Source: Richelia sinica FACHB-800 (GTDB taxonomy: Bacteria > Cyanobacteriota > Cyanobacteriia > Cyanobacteriales > Nostocaceae). Taken from it: DNA of 64,000 nt. This document shows, piece after piece, positions 20,201-28,327 of this stretch. The notes beneath the pieces were generated by a model. It ran no database searches. It worked only from the letters and a program-made list of their open reading frames with translations, and was not told the origin of the DNA. The position numbers were made by a program, and so were the translations under genes. The stretch covers positions 1 to 64,000 of the forward strand of contig NZ_JACJTT010000003.1 of assembly GCF_014698825.1 (NCBI RefSeq), in the 5' to 3' direction. Position 1 is the first letter of the stretch; the number at the start of each line of letters is the position of its first letter.

Positions 20201-20286
20201 TTCAGGTTTGGAAACAACGAGATGAGTTGATGTTAGAACATCTGATACATGTGCATCAAGCTTCAGCTAGCTATGTTAATAGATAA
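17236..20286 (+). CDS. CyRepA1-like plasmid-type replication protein (DUF3854 plus helicase domain)
   Basis: About 1016 aa. The N-terminal part (HLVYLNFRSLQGVSSYEYLL, GGWWCSGLDP) and the Toprim-like DUF3854 segment (IIICEGVKKAAALLTQGYIA, FDFETQPHKI) precede a P-loop ATPase with Walker A (LKSPKGTGKTTALQSVV) and Walker B (IVILDEVEQSLWHLL). A helicase-like region (TPSLGTGISIDVQHFDRVYG, ARQALARVRDDVPRV) follows. This is the architecture described for the cyanobacterial Rep family CyRepA1 of small plasmids. The ATG at 17236 is preferred over the in-frame TTG at 17221 because it begins right at family-like sequence; neither has a clear SD. The gene is full length with no frameshift. Being surrounded by chromosomal housekeeping genes, it may mark an integrated plasmid. 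Confidence 0.88.
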   Translation: MHLPNLHPHHLEELVKSSSIDSHLVYLNFRSLQGVSSYEYLLISEQLPRTNTGMVKSAWLQRYAHITKGGWWCSGLDPFNNWQAMEWGCFKPNEPRQSHNGKLIKYEHPPSAPTRVFYLRVSLKIWQKVAQRYDLEMPENISINEDGEAEGFWRWVIKHNIPIIICEGVKKAAALLTQGYIAIGIPGITSGYRVVKDGFGKVTRRQLIPDLGVLVTAKRSFYICFDFETQPHKIAAINNAIAQLGCLLQQNNCSVKVVELPGKEKGVDEFIVNQGEIAFSKIYRQSLDLEVYIAKNRPHTELTISPTVTVNRAFLGEVAFPHHGLVGLKSPKGTGKTTALQSVVAQAKLKKQPVLLITHRILLGRFLCETVGIHWGLGYVYNQEGKLLPITDSFGLCVDSIWRLNPDDWRGGIVILDEVEQSLWHLLNSNTCKQKRVKILSVFQQLIATVLKTGGLVIAQDADLSDVSIEYLQGLSGIKLTPWVLVNQWKPTKGWDVTFYDSPNPTPLIHQLELDLLAGRKCYVTTDSRSGRYSCETIERYLQERLQKLRREFPNSLVVSSMTTNTPGHAAVEFIAAINEKITNYDAVFVTPSLGTGISIDVQHFDRVYGIFQGVIPDSEARQALARVRDDVPRVVWCAKRGIGLIGSGSTNYQLLAHWYQENQKENLALLNPLHKIDVDLPLVYDPIHLRTWAKLSARVNASIRFYRQSMQDGLFSDGHQLQRRSNEVHNNIIRELRLAFFATDPSDSATRRRLILEIVKVQKDWMNSRQKAKDIKRKIKDIKQQNQWSAAHAVSVAKDIDYVEYEHLSTKHSLTECERNQMQKYILRQRYGVKVTPQLKLLDDKGYYKQLLTHYYLIHESEYFHVRDQQEWSQQLALGEGKVFLPDIKTYTLKVEAMRALGMLQFLETQRIFCEGDAELLWLKNAAKKSSNHIKRALGIDIIRGNKPLSEIKILSRLLGLLGLKLKRVDNFYKIDPKTLNDGREEIFQVWKQRDELMLEHLIHVHQASASYVNR

Positions 20287-20545
20287 TCACGGAAATACTC
20301 ATCAGCAAAATCTTGTGTAAATTTTGTCACATAATTTGCTACTTACTTGGATATACTGGTATTATTTTTTAGCGTGTTTACATTTAAGTAAATCTACATG
20401 CTATAGTTAGGCAAAACAAAAATTAAGTTGAATTCATCCGTAAGCATCTACCTTCATTGAATAAAACAGCATCTTGCACTGAGTGTTTGTACATTTACGC
20501 AGAAGCACAACTAGTCAGCAATTTTCATGGCATTAAGAACTAAAT

Positions 20546-21430
20546 ATGTACACTATCACCAATAACAAGTTGATATTGCAGCCTTACTTGACGAAGGGGG
20601 GTGTATGGGACGATGGTATTTTGACTTTTTCTATTCCTCATTCCAGTCCGGCAATGGAGGCTAATAGTTATTACTTTAATCAGGAAGAGTGGGCTAAGGC
20701 ATATTTGCAATACTGCCATCAAGATGAAGAATTTCGTTCTTTGTGGCAAGCAGCTATGGGTAGTTGGGATGGCAAGATTGTTGTGGACGTGGGTTGCGGG
20801 CCTGGTAATTTATTAGCTTGCTTGGGAGGTTCTCCCAAATTAATGATTGGTGTGGATATTGCTAAGGGTAGTTTAAAAATAGCAGAAAAATTTGGCTATG
20901 TACCTATTTTAGCTGATGCCCATAACTTACCTTTGGTGTCTGGTTTTGCAGATATTGTGACACTAAACGCAACTTTGCATCATTGTGATGATATGGGTAA
21001 GGTGTTAGCAGAAGCTGCACGATTACTGAAACCAGGGGGAATTTTAATTAGCGATCGCGATCAACAATTGAGTTCTATGAATTTTAAAGGGATTTCGGCT
21101 TTGCTGTGGCGATCGCGTGTTTGGGTATGGCGGCTATTACGCAAAGGTGCTCATGCTTCTCGAGAACACCAAAAAAGAATGTTAGCTACGGAAATTCACG
21201 TAGATAAACCTGGTGATGGTGTATTTCCAGAACTTTATTTCCATACTTTGGAACCAATGGGTTTCTCAGTCAATGTCTATCCTCATAATAATCAAGTTGG
21301 CGCTGCTGTACTGCAAGGTAACTATGGTAAGGCCATGTGGCATTGGCGGTTTGTACAGAGATTATCAGGTATCAATCCCTATACCCCAGAAGCAGCTATG
21401 TCTTTAATGTGTGTGGCAAGGAAAAAATAG
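20546..21430 (+). CDS. Class I SAM-dependent methyltransferase
   Basis: 294 aa with the SAM-binding motif I VVDVGCGPGNLLACLG (about residues 77-92), the acidic motif GVDIAKGSLK, motif II region DIVTLNATLHHCDDMGK, and motif III RLLKPGGILISDRD. This resembles the Methyltransf_11/UbiE group. The substrate cannot be told. About 60 N-terminal residues precede the fold. It ends in an IR shared with the convergent lyase gene. Start ATG at 20546. Confidence 0.85.
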   Translation: MYTITNNKLILQPYLTKGGVWDDGILTFSIPHSSPAMEANSYYFNQEEWAKAYLQYCHQDEEFRSLWQAAMGSWDGKIVVDVGCGPGNLLACLGGSPKLMIGVDIAKGSLKIAEKFGYVPILADAHNLPLVSGFADIVTLNATLHHCDDMGKVLAEAARLLKPGGILISDRDQQLSSMNFKGISALLWRSRVWVWRLLRKGAHASREHQKRMLATEIHVDKPGDGVFPELYFHTLEPMGFSVNVYPHNNQVGAAVLQGNYGKAMWHWRFVQRLSGINPYTPEAAMSLMCVARKK

Positions 21431-21459
21431 CTGACAGGTGAGGGTGACAATAAATTGAG

Positions 21460-21500
21460 ATTGGGGGAGAAAAGATACTCTTTAGCAAATCTCCCCCAAT
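21460..21500. terminator. Bidirectional hairpin between convergent genes
   Basis: ATTGGGGGAGA (21460-21470) and TCTCCCCCAAT (21490-21500) form a perfect 11-bp stem with a 19-nt loop between the stops of the methyltransferase (+) and the PLP enzyme (-). The U-tract is weak on both sides. Confidence 0.6.
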
Positions 21501-21553
21501 ACCTTGATTTGTATGTTTTCACATAGTTTTGGTCAGTACCAAACAAGATGAAT

Positions 21554-22723
21554 TTAATTATGTAAATGATGCTGACAAAAATCAGCGATCGCTGCAACCA
21601 ATTGGTCAATTTCTGATTCTAAAGTTAGGTAATGAACACTCAACCGAATACAACTAGGGTTGGCAATGGTGCGGGTGAGGATTTTTTGTGATTCTAAAAA
21701 CTGAACTAACTGCATATGCAACTGATGGTTAGTCAGTTGAAAGGAAACCAAGCCACTTTCAGGAGGAGAATTTTTTAAACAGTTCACATGCGCTAATTGT
21801 GTTAATTTTTCCCATAAATATTGACTGGAATTACAAATTTGCTGATATCTGTCCTTTGCGGTTCCCCATTGGTCATGGATAGCGATCGCTTCTTTTAAGC
21901 CGACATACAGTGGAGTGGCAATTGTAGACACTTCATATCTTCGTCCATCTGGTAGCCAATTAGCTGGTTGTCCTTGACTATCGAGAATTAGTCCGTTTAA
22001 ACCGATAAATGTAGGTTGTAAATGTTCTCGCGCTGCTTTATTCACATATAATCCACCTACCCCAGCCGGGCCACAAAGCCATTTATGACCGGTAAAAGCA
22101 TAAAAATCTACTTCTAAATCAGTTAAATCTAAGGGCAGTACCCCAAAGGATTGGGCTGCATCTACCAAAAGTAAAGAATTATTGCGTTTGCATACATCAG
22201 ATATTTTGTCAAGTGCCAAAACTTGGCCAGTATTCCAAAATACATGGCTTAAAACAACTAAGCGGGTGTTAGGGCGCAGATTTTCGGTGATAATATCTAC
22301 AGGATTGCCTGCATTTAAAGTATCACTTACAGGACAACTGGTGACATCTACAGCAAATCTGCGGCTAATTTCTTGAGCTATGGCAATCACTCCCGGATGT
22401 TCACAATCAGATAGGAGGAGATGATCTCCTGCTTGCCAAGGCAATCCCCACATGGCAATATTGCAGCCAGTGGTGACATTATCTGTTAGGGTGATTGTTT
22501 CTTTATCTACATTTAATACAGAAGCGATCGCACTGCGACTGGCTTCTTTTTGCGGTGCTATCCAGCGATAAGCTTCGTAGCCAAAGGGCCCTATTTCTTG
22601 AATATAAGCTTGGGCTTGGGTGATAGCATCCATTGCCCCTTGAGGCATCGGCCCTTGCCCTCCATAGTTAAAATAAATCTTATTTGCTAAAGCTGGAAAC
22701 TGTGAGCGATGGTGATGCAGCAT
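21554..22723 (-). CDS. PLP-dependent class V aminotransferase fold enzyme, cysteine/cystine C-S lyase-like
   Basis: 389 aa. The PLP-lysine lies in FYAFTGHKWLCGPAGVGGLY, the cofactor Asp in LLLVDAAQSFGVLPLDL, and TLTDNVTTGCNIAMWGLPW is the phosphate-binding loop. The start is SQFPALANKIYFNYGGQGPM. The overall sequence resembles cyanobacterial C-DES (cyst(e)ine lyase) more than IscS/SufS: the conserved cysteine loop of desulfurases is not apparent in the C-terminal region. It could supply sulfane sulfur or degrade cystine; substrate is by family only. ATG at 22723, monocistronic. Confidence 0.85.
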   Translation of the reverse strand: MLHHHRSQFPALANKIYFNYGGQGPMPQGAMDAITQAQAYIQEIGPFGYEAYRWIAPQKEASRSAIASVLNVDKETITLTDNVTTGCNIAMWGLPWQAGDHLLLSDCEHPGVIAIAQEISRRFAVDVTSCPVSDTLNAGNPVDIITENLRPNTRLVVLSHVFWNTGQVLALDKISDVCKRNNSLLLVDAAQSFGVLPLDLTDLEVDFYAFTGHKWLCGPAGVGGLYVNKAAREHLQPTFIGLNGLILDSQGQPANWLPDGRRYEVSTIATPLYVGLKEAIAIHDQWGTAKDRYQQICNSSQYLWEKLTQLAHVNCLKNSPPESGLVSFQLTNHQLHMQLVQFLESQKILTRTIANPSCIRLSVHYLTLESEIDQLVAAIADFCQHHLHN

Positions 22724-23028
22724 ATCTAAATAGGGATGGAAAATTTTAGCTAATTTTTATCTTGTATGCAGTTAAAAACTTATCACGACATCAACAGGGG
22801 GAGTAGAAACAAAAGGATGAGAAAAAAGTTGTTGTTTTCATTGTTAGCAGTTGATTTCTCCCTGATGAGACATGATAAAAGTTGCATTGATAACCTATGG
22901 AGGTAGTTTATTCCTATGTATACGGGAAATATATAAAACCTATCTACTATTGCGCGTGCTTTTAATCACACTAAATTTAGTGTTCATAACTACTCCCAGA
23001 CTGACCCAATTATTGCTAGCTTAAAAGG
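22724..23028. other. Divergent intergenic region, 305 bp
   Basis: Separates the leftward PLP-enzyme gene from the rightward nuclease gene and must hold both promoters. I see no convincing operator, RNA or repeat in it. Confidence 0.4.
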
Positions 23029-24489
23029 ATGTTAATTAATGCCGAACTTCTCCTGCAATTTCAACGCTGTCAAAGGCGGCCTTACTTAGATACTCATGGT
23101 GACCATCACCAGCGAGATGTTCCCAATGAGTTACTGCTGAAGCTGCAACAAGATAAAATTGCCCATCATCAAAGCGTGATGGCACAGTTAATTTATCATC
23201 AACCACGTTATTCCCCAGGTAATTGGCAAGCAGGGGCTAAAGCTACTTGGGATTTGATGCAGCAAGGAGTTGACTATATTCATCAGGGTGTTTTATGTAC
23301 CAGTTATGGTGAGAATTACACCTTAATTAGTCGGCCGGATTTATTAGTGAAACAGCCAGGAAATTCTAATTTGGGTGACTGGTACTATATCCCAGCAGAT
23401 ATTGAACTGGGAAAACGTCCCAAACAAGAATATCAAGTTGTGGCGGCTTTTCATGCTCAAGTTTTAGCAGTCGTACAGGAAGCAAAACCAAAAGAAGCTT
23501 GGTTGATACTGCGAAATAAAGATACAGTTTACGAAGTAGACTTGAGTAAATGGATACCACAAATGCAGGTGGTTTTGGCGGAATATATTCAAGCTTTGGA
23601 GTCACCAGTTGCACCAGAGGTGTTTATTTCTCGGCAAAAGTGCAATCTTTGTCATTGGTACAATTATTGTTATGCGATCGCTCATTCGCAACAACATTTA
23701 TCTCTCCTTCCTGGTGTCACACCCATTCGCTATAGCCAACTGCAAGAACTTTCTATTACCAGCGTTGAAGCATTAGCCCAAACTCACCCCAGCACCTTAG
23801 AAACTCTCATTGGTTTTGATAGCGAAGTCGCATCAAGATTAACAGTACAAGCCCAATCAGTAGTTACCAAACAACCCCTGATTTTACCTTACGCCTTACC
23901 TAGAGAAAAACTCACCTTCACTGCCCCCATTGAGCTATATTTTGACATTGAAGCCCAGCCAGATTTAAACCTCAATTATCTGTTGGGAGTATTAGTAGTG
24001 GACAGACAAGCCAATACAGAACAGTTTTACTCCTTTTTAGCGGAAACACCAGCGGTAGAAGGATTGATTTGGCAGCAATTTCTCGATTTAGTCTACCAAT
24101 ATCCCACGGCCCCCATTTACCATTTTTGCTCCTATGAAGTAGATACAGTCAAACGTCTCGCTAAACTGTATCGCACACCCTACCTTCATATCCATCCTAT
24201 TCTCAACCGCTTTATTGATATCTATGAACAACTAACCCGCAGCGTTGCCTTACCCATCGAAAGTTACGCCCTAAAAGCTATTGCTAGGTGGTTAGGCTTT
24301 GAGTGGCGTGATCAACAAGCCAGTGGAGCTAAATGTATTTACTGGTATGATCAATGGTTAGAAACAGGCGATCGTACCTTACTAGAAATGATCCAACGCT
24401 ATAACGAAGATGACTGCCGCGCCACACGCAACGTCAAAGACTGGCTCGTCAAATACATTCAAAACGAGTATAGATACAATTCAGCTTAA
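23029..24489 (+). CDS. TM0106-family RecB-like nuclease with C-terminal RNase H-like domain
   Basis: 486 aa. The N-terminus (LLLQFQRCQRRPYLDTHGDH) and middle (ISRPDLLVKQ, IPADIELGKRPKQEY) follow the PD-(D/E)XK RecB-type nuclease, with a Cys cluster RQKCNLCHWYNYCYA typical of Fe-S or Zn-bearing RecB/Cas4-like folds. After about residue 300 an RNase H-like exonuclease domain begins (IELYFDIEAQPDLNLNYLLG) and ends with YNEDDCRATRNVKDWL, holding the last acidic residue. It is probably a DNA repair or processing nuclease; partner helicase not in the window. ATG at 23029 sits directly behind AAAAGG. Confidence 0.85.
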   Translation: MLINAELLLQFQRCQRRPYLDTHGDHHQRDVPNELLLKLQQDKIAHHQSVMAQLIYHQPRYSPGNWQAGAKATWDLMQQGVDYIHQGVLCTSYGENYTLISRPDLLVKQPGNSNLGDWYYIPADIELGKRPKQEYQVVAAFHAQVLAVVQEAKPKEAWLILRNKDTVYEVDLSKWIPQMQVVLAEYIQALESPVAPEVFISRQKCNLCHWYNYCYAIAHSQQHLSLLPGVTPIRYSQLQELSITSVEALAQTHPSTLETLIGFDSEVASRLTVQAQSVVTKQPLILPYALPREKLTFTAPIELYFDIEAQPDLNLNYLLGVLVVDRQANTEQFYSFLAETPAVEGLIWQQFLDLVYQYPTAPIYHFCSYEVDTVKRLAKLYRTPYLHIHPILNRFIDIYEQLTRSVALPIESYALKAIARWLGFEWRDQQASGAKCIYWYDQWLETGDRTLLEMIQRYNEDDCRATRNVKDWLVKYIQNEYRYNSA

Positions 24490-24554
24490 TTCCTTACCTA
24501 CATTCTTACCCATGCTATCTTAAGGAAAAGATATTTACTGGTTGACAATCATTC

Positions 24555-25736
24555 ATGGGAATCACTCAAAAAAACCGCAAAAAAGCACTAATTATTTTTT
24601 TTATTCTACCCATTATTTTTATTAATTTCCTGTGGAGTAATATAGCTTCTGCCTCCATGAACATCACTGGTTTAGAGTTTATTGGTGAAGCTTCCCTACC
24701 CACAGGATTAATTTTTCAAAAAACAGAAATAGGTGGTTTATCTGGAATTACCTACGATAGAAAAAATGACCTATACTATGCCATTTCTGACGACAGAGGA
24801 CAAAAGGCCCCATCACGGTTTTACACCCTCAAAATTGACTTAAGTAAAGGCAAGCTAGATAAAAATAATATTTCCATAGTGGGTGTAACCACCTTACTAG
24901 ATGAAAACAATCAAACCTATCCTCCAGACTCAACCGATACAGAAGGTATTGCTTTAACTAATAAAGATACTGTATTTATTTCTTCCGAAGGCGATACACG
25001 TCAATCAATTAATCCTTTTATCAAAGAGTTTTCCTTATCTACTGGTAAAAACCTATCAACTCTCACCATACCAGATAAATTTTTACCCGAGAAAAATGCT
25101 AAAAAAGGTATACGTAATAACCTAGCATTTGAAAGTCTCACTATCTCCCCTGATAACAAATCTCTCTTTACAGCTTCAGAAAATGCCTTAATTCAAGACG
25201 GTGCAGCTGCTAAACCTGGTACTGGTACTCGTTGCCGAATCTTGCAATACAATTTAGAAACTAATCAACCAGAAAAAGAATATCTTTACCAAACAGAACC
25301 TGTCACACAAAGAATAAATTTGACTGGACAGTTTTCTAGTGGTTTACCTGATTTACTTGCCCTTGATAATCAAGGTAACTTATTGTCCATAGAAAGGTCA
25401 TTTACTGGTATAGGATTTGGAATTTTTATCTTTCAGGTTGCTTTGGAAAAATCCGATAATATTAGTAACATTAATAGCCTTACAGGTAAAGATTTAACCA
25501 AAATAAAACCAGCCCAGAAAAAGCTACTTCTAGATTTAAGAAAATTCGATTTTGCATTAGACAATCTAGAGGGTTTAACACTAGGACCTAAACTCTCAGA
25601 TGGCCAACAATCACTAATTCTGATTAGTGATAATAATTTTAACGGATTACAGCGCACCCAAATACTTGCATTTAAACTTAAAACAGAATCCTCATTGCTC
25701 AGGATACTACGTCGCATCCGTATTCTCTTACCCTGA
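24555..25736 (+). CDS. Exported esterase-like/phytase-like beta-propeller protein
   Basis: 393 aa with an N-terminal signal (hydrophobic 10-32, IASAS). The motifs GGLSGITYDRKNDLYYAISD, DSTDTEGIAL, NLAFESLTISPDNKSLF and DNLEGLTLGPKL, then LILISDNNF, mark the 'esterase-like activity of phytase' family, a six-bladed propeller predicted to hydrolyse phosphate esters outside the cytoplasm. The substrate is not known. It lies 65 bp after the RecB-like gene on the same strand but without obvious functional link. Confidence 0.85.
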   Translation: MGITQKNRKKALIIFFILPIIFINFLWSNIASASMNITGLEFIGEASLPTGLIFQKTEIGGLSGITYDRKNDLYYAISDDRGQKAPSRFYTLKIDLSKGKLDKNNISIVGVTTLLDENNQTYPPDSTDTEGIALTNKDTVFISSEGDTRQSINPFIKEFSLSTGKNLSTLTIPDKFLPEKNAKKGIRNNLAFESLTISPDNKSLFTASENALIQDGAAAKPGTGTRCRILQYNLETNQPEKEYLYQTEPVTQRINLTGQFSSGLPDLLALDNQGNLLSIERSFTGIGFGIFIFQVALEKSDNISNINSLTGKDLTKIKPAQKKLLLDLRKFDFALDNLEGLTLGPKLSDGQQSLILISDNNFNGLQRTQILAFKLKTESSLLRILRRIRILLP

Positions 25737-26262
25737 TTAGCACCATTTTCTATCCATAGAAGTATTTTCACGGTTATAATCAGGTGTATCTCACCTGATC
25801 CAACTTCCCTAAGATTTTGGTTAGGAAGGGTTTCAGCTTGGGATTGTCTGTCAGCGCGGCAGTGCTATCAATCCCATACCCATATAACAAAATCTATTTT
25901 CTATTGATGAATCCAAATTCAATTGAAAATTTTTGACAAAATTTACTAAAAATTCATTTTTTTTTACACTAATGAACCAATACACTTGATGATTAGTTTA
26001 ATTTTCATGTTTTTTGTAGAGGATTAGGTTTTTTCTGCCAAAATCTATCTTAATTTCCTTAAAAAAAACAAGAATATCTATGAAAAGATTCTTGATAATG
26101 AATGAATTTTTCTATATACCCTTGTCTTCATGTCCAAAAAAGGATTTATCCAACACAATATACAAAATTTAAATAATTAACACCATTTCCACCTGCAATA
26201 TTAAAAAATTATTACCACATACTTTCATTCCTTGATGTTTTCCTACCCATAAATTTGACAGT
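25737..26262. other. AT-rich intergenic region, 526 bp
   Basis: A weak hairpin (CTTCCCTAA and TTAGGAAG, about 25804-25828) may end the phytase-like transcript. The rest is AT-rich with long A and T runs and no recognisable gene. It presumably holds the promoter of the first kinase gene. Confidence 0.4.
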
Positions 26263-27855
26263 ATGAACACAATCATGAACAAATCAAAAACTGAAGCAGA
26301 TAATTACATAGGAAAATTATTAAGTAATCGTTATTTCATCAAGGATTTATTAGGTCTGGGTGGCATGGGTAGGGTCTATCTAGCAGAAGATATTGCCAAA
26401 GGTGGTAAGCTTGTAGCAATTAAAATGCTGAGATTAAATCTAGTCAATGAACAAATAGCACAACGCTTTGGTAGAGAAATATTTATTGGTGCTCAACTAG
26501 GTAGAAAAAGTAAAAACATCGTTCGTCTCTTTAGTTATGGGGTAACCGAAGAAAAAATTCCTTTTTACGTAATGGAATATTTACAAGGTAAAACACTCAA
26601 ACAAATTTTAAAAACACAAACATTATCTTTAGAAAAAATATTAGAAATTAGTCAGCAACTATGTTTAGGCTTACAATGCGCTCATAAAGGTGTGAGTCTC
26701 AAAGGACAAATTTATCCTATAGTGCATAGAGATATTAAACCAGAAAATATCTTTATTAATGAAAATAGTAAAAACTCAGAAACTGTTAAAATATTGGATT
26801 TCGGAATAGCTAAATTTCTCACAGAAAGTAGTGGGATGACATTAACAGAATCCTTCGTAGGTAGTTTACCTTATTGTTCTCCCGAACATATGGAAGGACA
26901 GTTACATCTAGATGTACGTTCTGATATCTACAGTTTGGGGTTGATTATGTTTGAAATGATTACAGGCAAACATCCATTTCATACAACTAGTCGCTCATTT
27001 GGCACTTGGTATCAACTACATCGATTTCAAAATCCGCCTAAATTTACCCAAGTCAACCCACAAGTTAAAGTACCGCAAAAATTAGAAGAATTAGTGATGT
27101 GGTGTTTAGCGAAGGATGTAAGCGATCGTCCCCAATCCATCAAGGCAGTCTTAGAGGTTTTAAAGACTATTGATGTTCATCCTACAGAATCATCTTTATC
27201 ATCCTTAGAAGCACCACCAACAGATTCAATATCTGTAAAATTAGTACCAATCACATCCGTAACAGAAAAGGAATGTTTGCAGCAGACTTGGCCAAAAAAT
27301 AAACCAATTGCACCAATTGTTTTCCCTTACCTTCTTCCTACTACCCAAGGATTAATACCCACTTTTTGGGCCATGTTACCGCGAGCAGAAATTGAAAAAT
27401 TGATTAATAAAACCCATACCACTGAGTTTATTAGTAAAATCACAGCTTATCCAATGGTTCTCTGGATTACTATTCTTTATGATCAAGAATCTTCCCTCAG
27501 TCGGTGGTTATCTTATTATTTAGATATTAAAGATGAAAAAGGGGAAAAAATAGTTAATAATTTAGCCAAATTAGGTTATTATCATTTGCTATTTTTTCCT
27601 TTGGAGTCCCCCGATAAATGTGCATATGTAAAAACATTAAATATTACAGTTCATCAGCGTCAAAAATTAGCTGATGAAATCAATTTAAGTCATACATTAT
27701 CGGAATATATTTCTGCTAAACAGGCCAAAGATTTACTCAAAAAAGAATATGACAATGTCAAGGCTAAAATTATTAAAAGATTATCAATTGAACAGCAAGA
27801 TGATACACTTGGCTTAAAACCTTGGATAGCCAAATTATTCGATAAGTTGTTTTAA
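26263..27855 (+). CDS. Soluble Ser/Thr protein kinase A with unrecognised C-terminal domain
   Basis: 530 aa. Complete Hanks-type kinase: Gly loop GLGGMGRVYLAED (31-43), Lys54 (VAIKML), HRDIKPEN (155-162), DFG (179-181), SPEHMEG and DIYSLGLIMFEM. No transmembrane segment, so it is cytosolic. After a short linker (about 315-345) comes a roughly 180-residue domain (QTWPKNKPIAPIVFPYLLPT, AYPMVLWITILYDQESSLSR, FFPLESPDKCAYV) also present in the next gene and not recognised as a known family. That domain may be a regulator or binding module. ATG at 26263; a second Met at codon 5 is possible. Confidence 0.92.
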   Translation: MNTIMNKSKTEADNYIGKLLSNRYFIKDLLGLGGMGRVYLAEDIAKGGKLVAIKMLRLNLVNEQIAQRFGREIFIGAQLGRKSKNIVRLFSYGVTEEKIPFYVMEYLQGKTLKQILKTQTLSLEKILEISQQLCLGLQCAHKGVSLKGQIYPIVHRDIKPENIFINENSKNSETVKILDFGIAKFLTESSGMTLTESFVGSLPYCSPEHMEGQLHLDVRSDIYSLGLIMFEMITGKHPFHTTSRSFGTWYQLHRFQNPPKFTQVNPQVKVPQKLEELVMWCLAKDVSDRPQSIKAVLEVLKTIDVHPTESSLSSLEAPPTDSISVKLVPITSVTEKECLQQTWPKNKPIAPIVFPYLLPTTQGLIPTFWAMLPRAEIEKLINKTHTTEFISKITAYPMVLWITILYDQESSLSRWLSYYLDIKDEKGEKIVNNLAKLGYYHLLFFPLESPDKCAYVKTLNITVHQRQKLADEINLSHTLSEYISAKQAKDLLKKEYDNVKAKIIKRLSIEQQDDTLGLKPWIAKLFDKLF

Positions 27856-28327
27856 ATAAACATGTGAAATTATGTGATGTTTTTTAAGTTAAAGATGCTT
27901 GGTATTTACTTCGCAGAGGATATAAACTAGGCATATATTGTTGGGACAAAGTTTTTATATACAAAAATATTCTTCAAACTATTATTTTTTCTCTAATAAA
28001 TTCGGTTCTTCGGTACTTTTTATGGAGAACCCAGTTCCAAATCATTGAAAACCTTATTGTGTAGGCATTTCATTAAAAATATTACGCATAATAGTTTATA
28101 AGCCTTGCCCCGTAAGGGTTGTGTGGTAATCAATCTTCAATTACCATAAAATCTACGCAAGAACCAAATTTACTTCCTGATCATTTAATTTAGCAATTTA
28201 GACAAAATTATTCGTCTAATTAATTAACTTCAAATTTTTCTGTCAATAGACAATAATTAAGTTTAATATAGTTAACAAGCTATCGTGTCAACTGTTGATA
28301 TTTTTTTATAAATTTATATTCAGATTT
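27856..28327. other. Intergenic region between the kinase twins, 472 bp
   Basis: AT-rich. Two small hairpins are seen: CCTT/AAGG around 28103-28118, and TGGTAAT with ATTACCA (28124-28146). They may end the kinase A transcript. No gene is recognised, so the two kinases probably have separate promoters. Confidence 0.4.
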
